Shown in pieces: positions 37,448 through 47,537 of a DNA stretch of 64,000 bases. The first letter of the stretch is position 1. The number at the start of each line of letters is the position of its first letter. Below the pieces are notes generated by a model. That model was not told where the DNA came from. It was given only the letters and a program-made list of their open reading frames with translations, and made no database searches. The DNA comes from Prochilodus magdalenae. Lineage: Eukaryota > Chordata > Actinopteri > Characiformes > Prochilodontidae. The position numbers were made by a program, and so were the translations under genes. Location: contig JAMWET010001241.1 of the NCBI GenBank assembly GCA_024036415.1, forward strand, positions 165,001-229,000, given 5' to 3'.

Positions 37448-37505
37448 TTGATAATATTTTTTATTTAAATTAAACCCTGTCACCTTTAAAATAAATTTAA
37501 ATTAG
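37207..37505 (-). promoter_or_regulatory. rwdd3 5' flank and presumed promoter
   Basis: The region upstream of the rwdd3 ATG is moderately GC-rich to about 37,390 (CGTGACAGCGTGACGG) and then meets an (AAT)n microsatellite at 37,409-37,446. The transcription start cannot be placed. CGTGAC-type words could be CREB/ATF-like sites but this is only suggestive. Confidence 0.4.
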
Positions 37506-37621
37506 TTAATATGTTATTAACATAATGTTTATATATGCACATTATGTTAACATATTAATGTACAGTTTGCAATTGTAGAAAGATATATATATATATACAC
37601 ACAAAATTGCAAACTGTACAT
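37506..37621. repeat. Two adjacent perfect or near-perfect hairpins upstream of rwdd3
   Basis: The first has arms 37,506-37,527 and 37,540-37,558 (TTAATATGTTATTAACATAATG and its complement minus three bases). The second has perfect 17-bp arms 37,558-37,574 and 37,605-37,621 (ATGTACAGTTTGCAATT and its complement) around a TA-rich loop. They may be the ends of very short MITEs or a cruciform-prone site. Confidence 0.85.
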
Positions 37622-38025
37622 ACATAGTTACCCTGTTCTTCAATGGTCAGGACCCCCACAGAGCAGGTATTATTATTATTTTTTTTTTTCATTATTTAGT
37701 TGACACTCTTATCCAGAGCAACTTACAAGTTAATCATGTTACAGGTAGGCCAATGTAGTGTTAGGAGTCTTGCCCACGGACTCTTATTGGTGTAGCACAG
37801 CCTAGTCACTCAGCCCGGGATTCGAACCCCACGTGTGGTGGTGGCTACTTGGCAGATAGTGGTGTTATCCGCTGAGCTACACCTACCACCAGATGGTACA
37901 TGGGTGGCGGATCATTTTCAGCGCAGCACAGTTACACATGACCTGGTAGTTGTGTGTTAGTGTGTGTTATGCTGGTGTGAGTGTGTCAGATGCAGCAAGG
38001 CTGCTGCTGTATACACAGCGTTCAG
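37622..38025. mobile_element. Foldback transposon fragment F5, interrupted by a SINE
   Basis: The foldback words CCCTGTTCTTCAATGGTCAG...CAGAGCAGGTA at 37,630-37,668 continue at about 37,895 with GTGGCGGATCATTTTCAGC and GCTGGTGTGAGTG. In intact copies these two parts are adjacent, so the roughly 220 bp between them is an insertion. Confidence 0.7.
37670..37892 (-). mobile_element. tRNA-derived SINE (copy E), inverted, nested in foldback F5
   Basis: It reads on the minus strand from GTAGCTCAGCGGATAACACC at the right to the GACACTCTTATCCAGAGC tail complement at the left, ending in a T-run (A-tail on the element strand). The B-box-like GGTTCGAATCC lies near 37,825. Confidence 0.8.
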
Positions 38026-38719
38026 TTAAGTTAAACTTGTCATTGGCAGAAAAGGCAATTTTGTAACTTTTAATCTGCAACACAAATTTCTGTTCATATA
38101 AAAGTGCATATATGCCATTTAACCATAAAAAAGAACACACATGCAGGAAAAAAGAAATTATTTATTGGAGATCATACATGACCCTTTCAGTAAAATCTGA
38201 ACACAGTCTCTTTAGAACAGGGGAGTGAATCAGTTAGTAGAGATTAGCTCCAAGTCTGCACTAGCAGCTACAGCTAAGGGTACCTCGGTGTCTTATTAAA
38301 GTATTTCTAATCACCTGGCTCTAAAACACATTAACAGAGAGAGAAACAGTATGTTACAGTATCTTACAACTTCTTCACACGTCCAAATAATCAGCACCGT
38401 CTTCAGGAACCACGGGCTGTTTCAGTATGATATTACATTCAGGTCCTAGAACAGTTCTGGAATCATTCTCATACTTAGAACACAAATACAGACATGTTAT
38501 TCACTGTCCATGCACAGCTGGGGTGTCCGAAATTATTTTATTATACTGAGATTTGGAATAATTATTATACTGTATTTCTGTCTCAGAGCAAATTTTTCAT
38601 TATTTATTTTTCGATATTTCGTTTCTGAATAAACTGCTCACACATACAGAAATCATTAAAGGGGCGTCCGTCCAGATGTGAAACCAGATGTTAAACAACA
38701 AATATAATGTATGATGAGA
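38026..38719 (-). other. Probable distal 3' UTR of hccs and flank
   Basis: No coding sequence. It includes the candidate poly(A) signal described separately. Confidence 0.4.
38161..38166 (-). terminator. Candidate poly(A) signal AATAAA for hccs
   Basis: On the minus strand this reads CCAATAAATAATTTC about 1.1 kb after the hccs stop, followed by a T-rich stretch. No other AATAAA closer to the stop was noticed. Confidence 0.5.

Positions 38720-38817
<98 letters not shown>
38720..38817. repeat. TA microsatellite
   Basis: (TA)n of about 95 bp with one short break, in the presumed 3' UTR or flank of hccs. Confidence 0.98.
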
Positions 38818-39308
38818 CACACACATACCATCATTAACATTACATAAAAACTCAAAAGGTGTGTGCAGCTTTACTGGTGGTCCCTCATATCTCTATGAGA
38901 GAGCTTTTACTGGTGGACATCTGATTTAATTGGGTCCATTTCCATGTTAGCATTTCACAACAAACCACTCTGAATGACTCTGTATACCATTTAACCATTT
39001 CAGCTACATGGATATATAGAACAGTCAATAGATTTCCCCTTTAACTATCAATATGTTTATCATCAGAAACTGCAGCCTGTGGAGTAAAGTCCCAGTATTC
39101 ACTTATACTACTAATGTCCATTAGCAGTCATCAAACTTGCATCCCATAATATCATGACCAAACCTGAACAGCAGCTGCATTCTTGTGCATAACAGGTATG
39201 ATGATGTCATCACAGCACTTCCTGTCATACTGAATAAGTAAGCCAGAGCGCAGCCATAAATATATTCGCATATTAATACAAGTCCTATACAGTCGTAGAA
39301 GCAGAGAG

Positions 39309-42300
39309 TCATGAGGAGGTCCATCTCCACCAGGCCACCTTCATACGATCCCACACCGCCTCTAAGGAGTCAAACGCAGGACGGACGTCTAGGATGGTGT
39401 GACTGGATCCCTGACCTCCATCGTAGTAGTCTATTACGTATCTGACTTCTTTTCCACATCGGTCGACTATCCAGTCGTGCCGGTCAAATGGGAGCTCATG
39501 CCTGCAGCAACGGAGACATAAAACAGAGAACAGTGTCATTTATTGACAGGATGGTTCAAAGGTCACCTGATGGACATCTGGCCCATCAGATGACCGAGTG
39601 TAGGGTGGCACAGTGGGTACTGCTGTCGCTTCATAGCAAGAAGGGTCTGGGTTCGATTCCTAACAGGGCGTCCTGAGTCTTTTCTGTGCGGACTGCGCAT
39701 GTTCCTCCCATGTCTGTGTGGGAGGGTTTCCTCCACCAGGGGCTCCGGGTTCCTCCCACAGATCAAAGACACGCAGAACTGGAGATGCTAAACTGCCCCC
39801 TAGGTGTGAGTATGTGTCTGTGTATCTACTCAGTGATGGACTGGTGGCCTATTCAAGATGTTTCCTGCTTACCGCCCAACGAGCGCAGGGATAGCCCCCG
39901 GCTTCCTGGGTGGGTGCCTGCAGCTGGTCCTGGAGGAACACGGCCCTGCACCTTTAAATGGATTCCCAGCTTTACAACACCTCTGCATCTCTGAGGGGGC
40001 TTGTTAATGAGTTCTGACAAATCAGCACACACTGGGCTCATTGGGAGGCGGGGCTTAAAGACACAGGAGCGCCAACAGAGCGTAACAGACAGAGGGTGAA
40101 CAGATATACACTATCAGTGGTTATTAATTAAAGTCATAAGTCATTAATAAGCTGCACATAAACAAAGACAACAGTGACCTGTGGTTGATCTAACAGTGGA
40201 CCCACATTCGTTTCTACTGCTCAGCTTTGCATGATGGTCCTACTTTGTCTTTCCTCTGCTTATTAAATACCTTGTAAAGTGTTTATAACAACAAATAAGA
40301 ATGCGTAAACTCTTTCTTGAATTTTTATTTCCTTTATAAAGGTGGCCTTATTCTAAGTGGTACCGGCAAATGTATTTTAACACAACCCCAAAATAAAATT
40401 AACACCACTGAAAATGACCATAATAGGCTCCCTTAAAATGAATACTGGGTGGTCTCTGACTTTTGCCCGGTGCCTATGCGCTATTTACCAAATATGGACC
40501 AAATTCATTCCTACAGTGGCGGTGTGACTCACCCCATCCAGTGACGAAAGCGGGCTCTTGGAGTGAAATCTTTTGCCTTGCCTCCGAACCTTAGAAGAGA
40601 CGGTCCACACGGGCATTCTCTGTGGGGGAGCAGACAGAATCGGGACTGATCAGTAACTCTGCAGACCCTGAGGAAACGTTATAGCTCCATAACCGGGTTC
40701 CTCTTCACCTACTTCAGATGCAGCGCCTCCCATCTCAGGATCTCCCTCCATGCCTGCTCGTTGTTCTGGTTGTGGATCCTGATGATGTTCGTCATGTCTT
40801 TCTGGGAGATGTCTTGCTCCTTCCAGCGCCACCTGGTGGGCATTTTTTGTGTTAGTGCATTGCATCCAAATATACATCACATATGACTGAACACTTCTGG
40901 GCCTCTGCAAATGTTACTGCACAGTTTCTGGATGTAGCCATATCAGTGTTCAGACTCTATTACATCAGAGAGTTGGTCAGCTGGGCCAGATTTGGTGGAT
41001 GCCCTCCCTGGCACAGTTCTGAGGAGAATTCCCTGTAGACTGGGATTTTAGCCACTGCTGGTAGACCCGTATGACTGTACGCTTCCATACACCTGCAGAT
41101 TCAGCTACTTCCTTCACACTATGGTCTTTGGCCACGCCCACATGCAGTCTCTCCTTTTAGCCAATCATTAACACCTGCTCTGGAGCGTTTTCCACACATG
41201 GAACGAGACATTCCCAGCACTGTAGCACCTCTTCTCAATCTATGGATCCCATCACTCACACCCTACAGGATTTATAGCCCCATCACCCTCATGCAGCGCC
41301 ATCTGCAGGAGCCTGAAGTTACTACCACCTTAAACACACAAGGTGACTCATTTTTTGTCCTTTGAGCTTATATATAAATAAAACATGGCAAAATGTTAAA
41401 TATGCCATAACTTATGTTCTTTGTGCTGGATAATGATTTTAGTTCTGTATGAGGGGCGGAGCAGGCTAGGCCACTCCCACATGGTTCTCATATGTGATCA
41501 GGATTTTTCTTAAGGTGTGTTTTATCATATTTATATTTATGTCTGGTATTTTTCATGCAAGCTACTGCTGGATCTTTAACATAACACTCAAGTTATCATA
41601 TTAAGATTATTAATATTTTACAGTGTTTTCTGCTAACATCTGCCCAGGGGCGCCTAAACATTTGCATATGACTGTGTTTGCTGGACTACCACTGTAGCAT
41701 CGGCTTACCCTTTCCTTAGCATAGCGTTCCAGAACATCTGCTCCGAGGGGTAGACCCAGTTCTGTCCTGAACTGGCACGAGGGATATTAGACTCCTCCCT
41801 CTTCACAGACAGAGAAAAGGGCTGGCTGGGCGAAGGCTGCTGATTGGGTGGAGGCATCTGAAATAGACAGGGACAAGTACATAATTGAGGCCACTGGCTG
41901 CAACAGCAGAGGAGCACATTGGAAATGCTTTGGCCTGATAATAGTTATAAAAATAATAATATTATAATTATATTAAATAAACAATATATAATATTAATAA
42001 AATTTGCATTCATGATGGACACTGTGTAGCAGCAGATGAGCTATCGTCTCTGACTGTCCATCTACAAGGTGGACCAGCAAGGTAGGAGTGTCTAATAGAG
42101 TGGACAGTGAGTGGACACAGTGTCTCAACACTCCAGCAGCACTGCTGTGTCTGATCCACTCACACCAGCACCACACACACTAACACACCACCATCACGTC
42201 AGTGTCACTACAGTGCTGAGAATAATCCACCACCCACATCACACCTGCTCTGTGGTGGTCCTGTGGGGGTCCTGACCATTGAAGAACAGGGTAATACAGT

Positions 42301-43176
42301 ATACAGAGAAACAGATGGACTACAGTCTGGACCTGTACACCTACAGAGTGTCCTATATGGTCAGTGGAGCTGATAAGATGGCCAGTGAGTGGAGATACAG
42401 GGAGGTGGGTCTATTACTACGTCTGATTACTGTGTAATGTGTATGTAGAGTATTTCTGTAGGTCTATCGCAGCACAGTAACCCGGCGTGGCTCAAGTATT
42501 CTGCTCTTCTGGAGAGAAAGTAATACATTATAATAACAATAATCCATATTCACAGGTTCTCCTGTACCATATTAGCAGGGTTGATGTCAGACGCTGCTGC
42601 TTTGCCCAAACTGGCAGCTCTCATAGGACACTCCACAAACTCATAGGCCCTTTCCTGATGTACTGGAACATCTGGAACAATCTTTGGATGCTCTGTAGCT
42701 GATGCCTGGTGCATGGGGCACTCAGGTGGAGGTGCACCTAGTCCAAAGACAGATAATAGAAAAATAATAGAAGACAAAAACACAATACTGATCAGCTAAA
42801 ACACAGCTGGAATTTAATTTATTAATAAATCAGATATTTTGGGTACATCAATATCAATAATATGCAGTGGTTCCCGACTCATAGGACATATTTTAGTGGT
42901 TATCCGAGGTTCATGGTGGGTATGTAGTGTATGTAGAAATAATAATAATTAAGCTAAAACAAAGCTGGTTAATTAGGTATATATACAAAAACCCCTACAG
43001 GATTATCAATTTAGCCATATCTCTTTAATTACAACCAATTACTGGACTGTTCCATTTTAGGAGCAGGGGGACTTACTTTTTTTGGCATCCTGGTGCATGG
43101 GACAGCCTGGTGGAGCTTGGCTTAGGTCAGGCATTACCATGCCCTCTGCTTTGACGGTCCCCAAAGGACTCGACAT
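39309..43176 (-). CDS. hccs: Holocytochrome c synthase (cytochrome c heme lyase), complete in six coding exons
   Basis: Minus-strand coding exons are 43077-43176, 42568-42737, 41709-41857, 40713-40832, 40533-40619 and 39309-39501 (stop included). All splice sites are GT-AG and phases agree; the product is 272 residues against 268 in human. The enzyme attaches heme to cytochrome c at its CXXCH motif in the mitochondrial intermembrane space. Conserved blocks include [72 protein letters not shown] and [14 protein letters not shown]. His160 corresponds to the human heme ligand His154; Glu165 and Arg223 match human Glu159 and Arg217, sites of known disease mutations. Three Cys-Pro motifs (GCPM, ECPM, ECPM) lie in the first 90 residues, as in the family. 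An upstream AG at 43,199 suggests a non-coding first exon further right, which I could not place. Introns carry a SINE, an HTH fragment and a foldback copy. Confidence 0.97.
39598..39960 (+). mobile_element. tRNA-derived SINE with LINE-like tail, in hccs intron 5
   Basis: The head GGTGGCACAGTGGGTACTGC and GGTTCGATTCC are A- and B-box-like. The body (GTCTGTGTGGGAGGGTTTCC, GGTTCCTCCCACAG) and the tail (GATGGACTGGTGGCC, GTTTCCTGC, GGGATAG) match a SINE type common in many fish genomes. Its orientation is opposite to hccs. Confidence 0.85.
40930..41330 (-). mobile_element. Tc1-like DNA-binding-domain fragment (copy H2) in hccs intron 3
   Basis: Reverse-orientation copy of the H family, containing the complements of TGTATGGAAGCGTAC, GTGGGCGTGGCC and GGAAAACGCTCCAGAGCAG, and ending near the CAGATGGCGCTGCATGAGG edge. 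Confidence 0.75.
42005..42430. mobile_element. Foldback transposon fragment F4 in hccs intron 2
   Basis: It contains the centre (AAGGTAGGAGTGTCTAATAG at 42,079) and the full right arm to GGTCAGTGGAGCTGATAAG. The left arm is missing. Confidence 0.8.
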
Positions 43177-43199
43177 GGTCTTTGTGAACTCCGAAACCT

Positions 43200-44100
43200 A
43201 GCAGGCGGAGAAACCACATAGTCACTATACGGGAACACCACACCGTTACATTTCCACAGAGCCTCTGGAGCAGCTACACATAAACCTATGGCCATCATGC
43301 CCAACGCTGAGCATCAACTAGAGGGCAGCAAAGGCTGCGAGCACTGGGCTACAGAACACACAACAGGGGGGATATTGCCTTTTAAAAAAAGCTGGTTCTT
43401 TCAGGGTTCTTTAGGAAAGGCAATGGCTCTATAAAGACCCATTTGAATGCTCTTTGCATTGGTAAAGTGGTTCTACAGAGTGACGAAGACTGTGTAGTAT
43501 CTGGTTCCTTATAGAACCTTTAGGGGGTCCCTGCTATTACCATGGTGCTATACCATATACAGCACATTCCCCATCAATCTGAAGAACCATGCAGGAGAAC
43601 CAGTTAGACATACAGATAGGTCCATGTCGAACGAATGGTAGTCACGAGGAACCCTTGAAGAACCTTAATGGTGTAGAACTGCAGGGGTGGAACGTTTAGT
43701 ATATCCAGCATCATGGTAACCCTGTGGCATGGGAACCCAAGTTCTGCTTGGACTTAAACTTGGTTCTACTCCTTTTTGGACGCTTTTAGGAAATGCTAAA
43801 AGACAGTAAAATGTTAAGGGAGCGCCACCTTAAATGGCCCAACCGCTGCACCATTTAAGGTGGAACTCCTTCTGGACTCAGGCATGTTACACAAAAGTCC
43901 TTGTCATCAACATTACAACACGACTACATGCCAGATTTCACATACATGCCGATCATATTGGGCTGTAAATATAATAAGGACCTCCATACATTACCTTTAT
44001 CCAATAAACTCGTGCAGCTTTTATAATATTTATATGTCTAATAATCGATCCTCTGATCTCCTCAATGTCAGCGCCTTCACTGAACGCAGCATGGATTCTC
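43200..44100. repeat. hccs 5' flank with AGAACC/GGTTCT block 3 (43370-43760)
   Basis: The part 43,370-43,760 uses the same AGAACC/GGTTCT vocabulary as the blocks at 8 and 15 kb. No hccs first exon could be picked out with confidence. The stretch 43,760-44,100 shows nothing recognised. Confidence 0.6.
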
Positions 44101-44570
44101 TTCTTTGGCTAGTCTACCGGTGGGCGAAGTGCCTCTCCAGCGCCCTCTGCTGGATTGGAGTCAGGTAGTCTTAAAGGGGAACTCCACTGAAGTTTCAAAA
44201 TTCGTTCATTATTAATTAAAGCCTTTGTAAACAAAGTCACTTCGATTAAATGCTATAGTCCTAGAGAAGCTTAGCCCCGTGGTGGTGATAGGACCAGACG
44301 TCTGAGGAGTTTAATACATGGCGTAAAACTGAACACCGCGTCCGTTCTTTTCTTTGGCTGATCTATAGGTGAACGACGTGCCTCTATACTGCCCTCTGCT
44401 GGATTGGAGTCGGGCAGTCTTACAGCGGAGCTCCACCGAATTTTCAAAATTCGTGCACATGAATTAAAATCCTTGTAAAACACGACAATAAGAGTAAAAC
44501 GCCACGGTTCTAGTCAAACTTAGCCACGTACACAGTGGTGGTAATAGGAACCAGACGTTCGAAGAGTTAT
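44101..44570. repeat. Tandem duplication of a 249-bp repeat unit
   Basis: TTCTTTGGCT...GCCCTCTGCTGGATTGGAGT...TTTCAAAATTCGT occurs from 44,101 and again from 44,350, an offset of 249 bp, with about 80-85 per cent similarity by eye. Each ends with the GTGGTGGT(G/A)ATAGGA(A)CCAGACGT words that also occur near 47.1, 55.3, 55.5 and 63.75 kb. Confidence 0.75.
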
Positions 44571-45119
44571 ATAATATTAAAGGGGAATTACATGCGTAAT
44601 CTAATAAAATCCAATCAGAAATGATGTAGCCAAACCTACGTGAGTTATAAATGCAAATGTTGATGATGGTGGTGAAATAGTGGTACAGCTGAAACTGACC
44701 AGAGCTGGACGAGCACAAGTCCAAACGGCATCATCACAGGAGCTACAGTCTCTAACTGTACACCAGCAGGATGGAGATACAATTGATAGAGGTTTTTGGT
44801 TTTAGTGGTTCATAACAACAACACTTGTCTTGTGTTCGTTAAAAAAAATAAGAAGATCAAAGCAGCAAAAAAAAAAAAGACTCAGTAAATGTTCTGATGA
44901 AACAAAAAGATTTATTCAGATTTAAAAAAAAGGAATTTATATCAGACATGCATATTTATAAACGTTACAGTGACTTAGCAGCTTTCGTACTGTCATATCC
45001 CACCACTAGTCGTTATTACATCCCTCCTCATTCGCTTGCAGCCAGAACTACAGCACACAAAGAGCCCTTACTAAGATTTATCACTCTCTGAGTTTTTTGA
45101 GCCATTTGTGACTTTCACA
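44571..45119. other. Non-coding; possible tlcd4 distal 3' UTR end
   Basis: A minus-strand AATAAA (complement at 44,911-44,916) is followed on the minus strand by a T-rich run and could be the tlcd4 poly(A) signal, about 2.6 kb from its stop. No exon was seen. Confidence 0.3.
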
Positions 45120-45297
45120 CAGAGGAATTTGTGTTGCACACTTGCTCGGAGCAGTGGGCAGCCCTATCCACGGCCCCCAGGTCGTGCCTTGCCCAGAGGG
45201 CACCTCAGTCGTTACTGTCAGTTCAGGGAATCGAACCGGTGACCCTCCAGTCATAAGGCTGGTTCCCTAACCTCCAGCCCACGACTGCCCACAAAAG
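45120..45297 (-). mobile_element. tRNA-derived SINE of a second family
   Basis: On the minus strand the head GGGCAGTCGTGGGCTGGAGG and B-box-like GGTTCGATTCC are followed by GAGGTGCCC and GGCAAGGCACGACC and end in CACTGCTCCGAGC. It looks Ser/Leu-tRNA-like and unlike copies A-E. Confidence 0.8.
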
Positions 45298-45924
45298 CCT
45301 TACAACCCTGTTTCAGAATGCGGAATACAATGAGGTGCAAATCATTTACACCCTGAATATTAATAAACCAGATATAAACAAACCCAGAAACAGCGCCGCC
45401 GCCTTCTCTGGGCCCGAGCTCATTTACAACGGACTGAGGAGAACCGGAAAAGTGTCCTTTGGAATCAAAAGCTGGAATTCTTTTAGGAAATGACGGATCC
45501 TCCAGGCTAAGAGGAGAGGAACCATCCGGCTTGTCATCACACAGCATTAAAACCAGCATGTGTGAGGGTAAATATGATGGGGGGTGTGGCATTAGTGCAC
45601 ATGGTCTGGGCGACCTCCACACGTGTGAAGCTCCATTAATACTGAACCGCATATACAGGTTTTAGAGCAACCAGATGGGTTTTGTATCTTTTCCAGGGAA
45701 GGTCTTACTGATTTCAGCAGGACCGTGAACAAGGTTCTACACGTATTACAGCAGCATGGCCCCACAGTAAAAGAGTCTGGGTGTTGAACTGATGTGCCTG
45801 CGGTCCAGACTGCTGGTCATCCTGGAAACAGGAGACTCCGAACTGGAATCCCGTATCACTACAGCAATCGTCTTCTCAGTTTCCACACGCTTACACAGTA
45901 CCAAATTCAAAATCACCTCACCTT
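45298..45924. other. Non-coding; unexplained open frame on minus strand
   Basis: The minus-strand frame 45,251-45,652 contains a compositionally protein-like stretch (LCDDKPDGSSPLSLEDPSFP), but I recognise no family and see no clear splice partners. Its 3' part is shared-repeat-like. I do not call it a gene. Confidence 0.3.
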
Positions 45925-46310
45925 GCGTGTTTACGGTGGTAGTAACTTCAGGTTCCTGCAGATGGCGCTGCTGCACGAGGATGATGGGGCTATAAGCCTG
46001 GATCCATAGATTGGGAAGAGGTGCTACAGTGCAGGGAATGTCTTGATCCATGTGTGGAAAACGCTCCAGAGCAGATGTTAATGATTGGCTAAAAGGAGTG
46101 ACTGAGCATGTGGGCGTGGCCAAAGGCCATAGTGTGAAGGAAGTAGCTGAATCTGCAGGTGTATGGAAGCGTACGGTCGTACAGGTCTACCAGCAGTGGA
46201 TAAAATCCCAGTCTACAGGGAATTCTCCTCGGAATTGTCCCAGGGAAGGCTTCCTCCAAATCTGACGCTTTGACGTAAGAGTGTCTGAACACTGATGTGG
46301 CTACATCCTT
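45925..46310 (+). mobile_element. Tc1-like DNA-binding-domain fragment (copy H3)
   Basis: This is the best preserved H copy. The frame 46,050-46,265 encodes RSRADVNDWLKGV, then [20 protein letters not shown], a helix-turn-helix of the Tc1/Tc3 transposase type, then VYQQWIKSQSTGN. It stops after about 70 residues with no catalytic domain. The left edge is the CAGATGGCGCTGCTGCACGA segment shared with H1 and H2. Confidence 0.8.
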
Positions 46311-47537
46311 GTCCAGTCCATGCCCAATCCAGTCACAGCTGTTATTGGAGCTGGTGGAGGTACTACAGGGAATCAGGTTCTGTTATTTTAGATTGGGTTT
46401 GAGTAATTTGGACATCATTGCATTCTGTTTGGATTCACGTTTTGTCCAGGACCCCAAATGGGGCTTGTACATAATTCACCTTTACACTCTTATGCTTTAC
46501 ACACTTCCTATCGTTTACATCATAATCCGGGACTTTCATATATAGATATTTATAAGCTTTACTTTAAATACCGTGTGCAGTTTGATACAAAATGATACCA
46601 TATATCGAGTACATACTTCGTAGCTTACCCATAAATACCATAATATCCATAATAGATACTCTATATAGGCATGCATGGTCCCCTCAGTACGACCTTCACT
46701 GTCCTATCCATCCATCTCCTAAGCTGTAACCACATTCTCTTTAATCGCGGGTAAAATGTGCTGTTGCTGTGCGGTTTATTGCATCCGTTACACTGAAGGC
46801 AAATTTGGTTTTGGCTTTATAGCAGCTTAGCGATGATTAGTGTAATCACAGTCATAGGGTTTGATTGTCCAGGTGATCATCCTTGACCCTTTCCCAGTTA
46901 GTCTTTGGAGGGACAGTGAGCCGTTCATTTACAGTACCGGTCCGCACATGCATGTAGGCACGGTCAGTAACCGAACAGCCGACGCCTCCATAAGACGAGG
47001 AATTCCACCAGTTGTTCGGGATAATACAATCGTTCCGATGCAAATATCGTCATTCCATGTGGGTTTGGTGTGAAACGTTTGATTGTAGAGACAGTGGTGG
47101 TCGCGATGGGAACCAGGACCTACAAAACACATACAGACATTAGAAACCGAAACCCCTAGTGGTGGGGTTGTGTATTGCAGCTTACCGAATAACATACCCA
47201 CCCGTCTACCCAGCCCTATAACTACCCACATATCAACCTGTTCATCCGTCAGCCAATACATCCCCCCACCTACCCATCCACCAGCCTGTCCACCCACTTG
47301 TCCGCCTATCCACCCGCCAGTCCACACGTCCTCCCACCCACACACAAATACACTCATTCGCCAAACCACCTATACAAACATCCACGCACCCATCCACTTA
47401 AACACTCGCACAAACACCTACCTGTCAAACCACACACCCACCCATCAACCCACCCACCACTGTGTTTACAGTCTCTGTTTTAAAATGAGTTGGATGAACA
47501 AACATACGGTGTCATATCGGCTCCTTCTCTCTCCCTC
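46311..47537 (-). other. tlcd4 3' flank with C-rich degenerate repeat at 47215-47465
   Basis: Downstream of the tlcd4 stop. The part 47,215-47,465 is a degenerate CCCACC/CATC tract. A GTGGTGGTCGCGATGGGAACC word near 47,090 belongs to the dispersed repeat seen at 44.3 kb. No exon was recognised. Confidence 0.5.

Noticed and set aside
45251..45652. 133-codon minus-strand frame with protein-like composition
   Set aside because: No family recognised, no consistent splice partners, and part of it looks like dispersed repeat.
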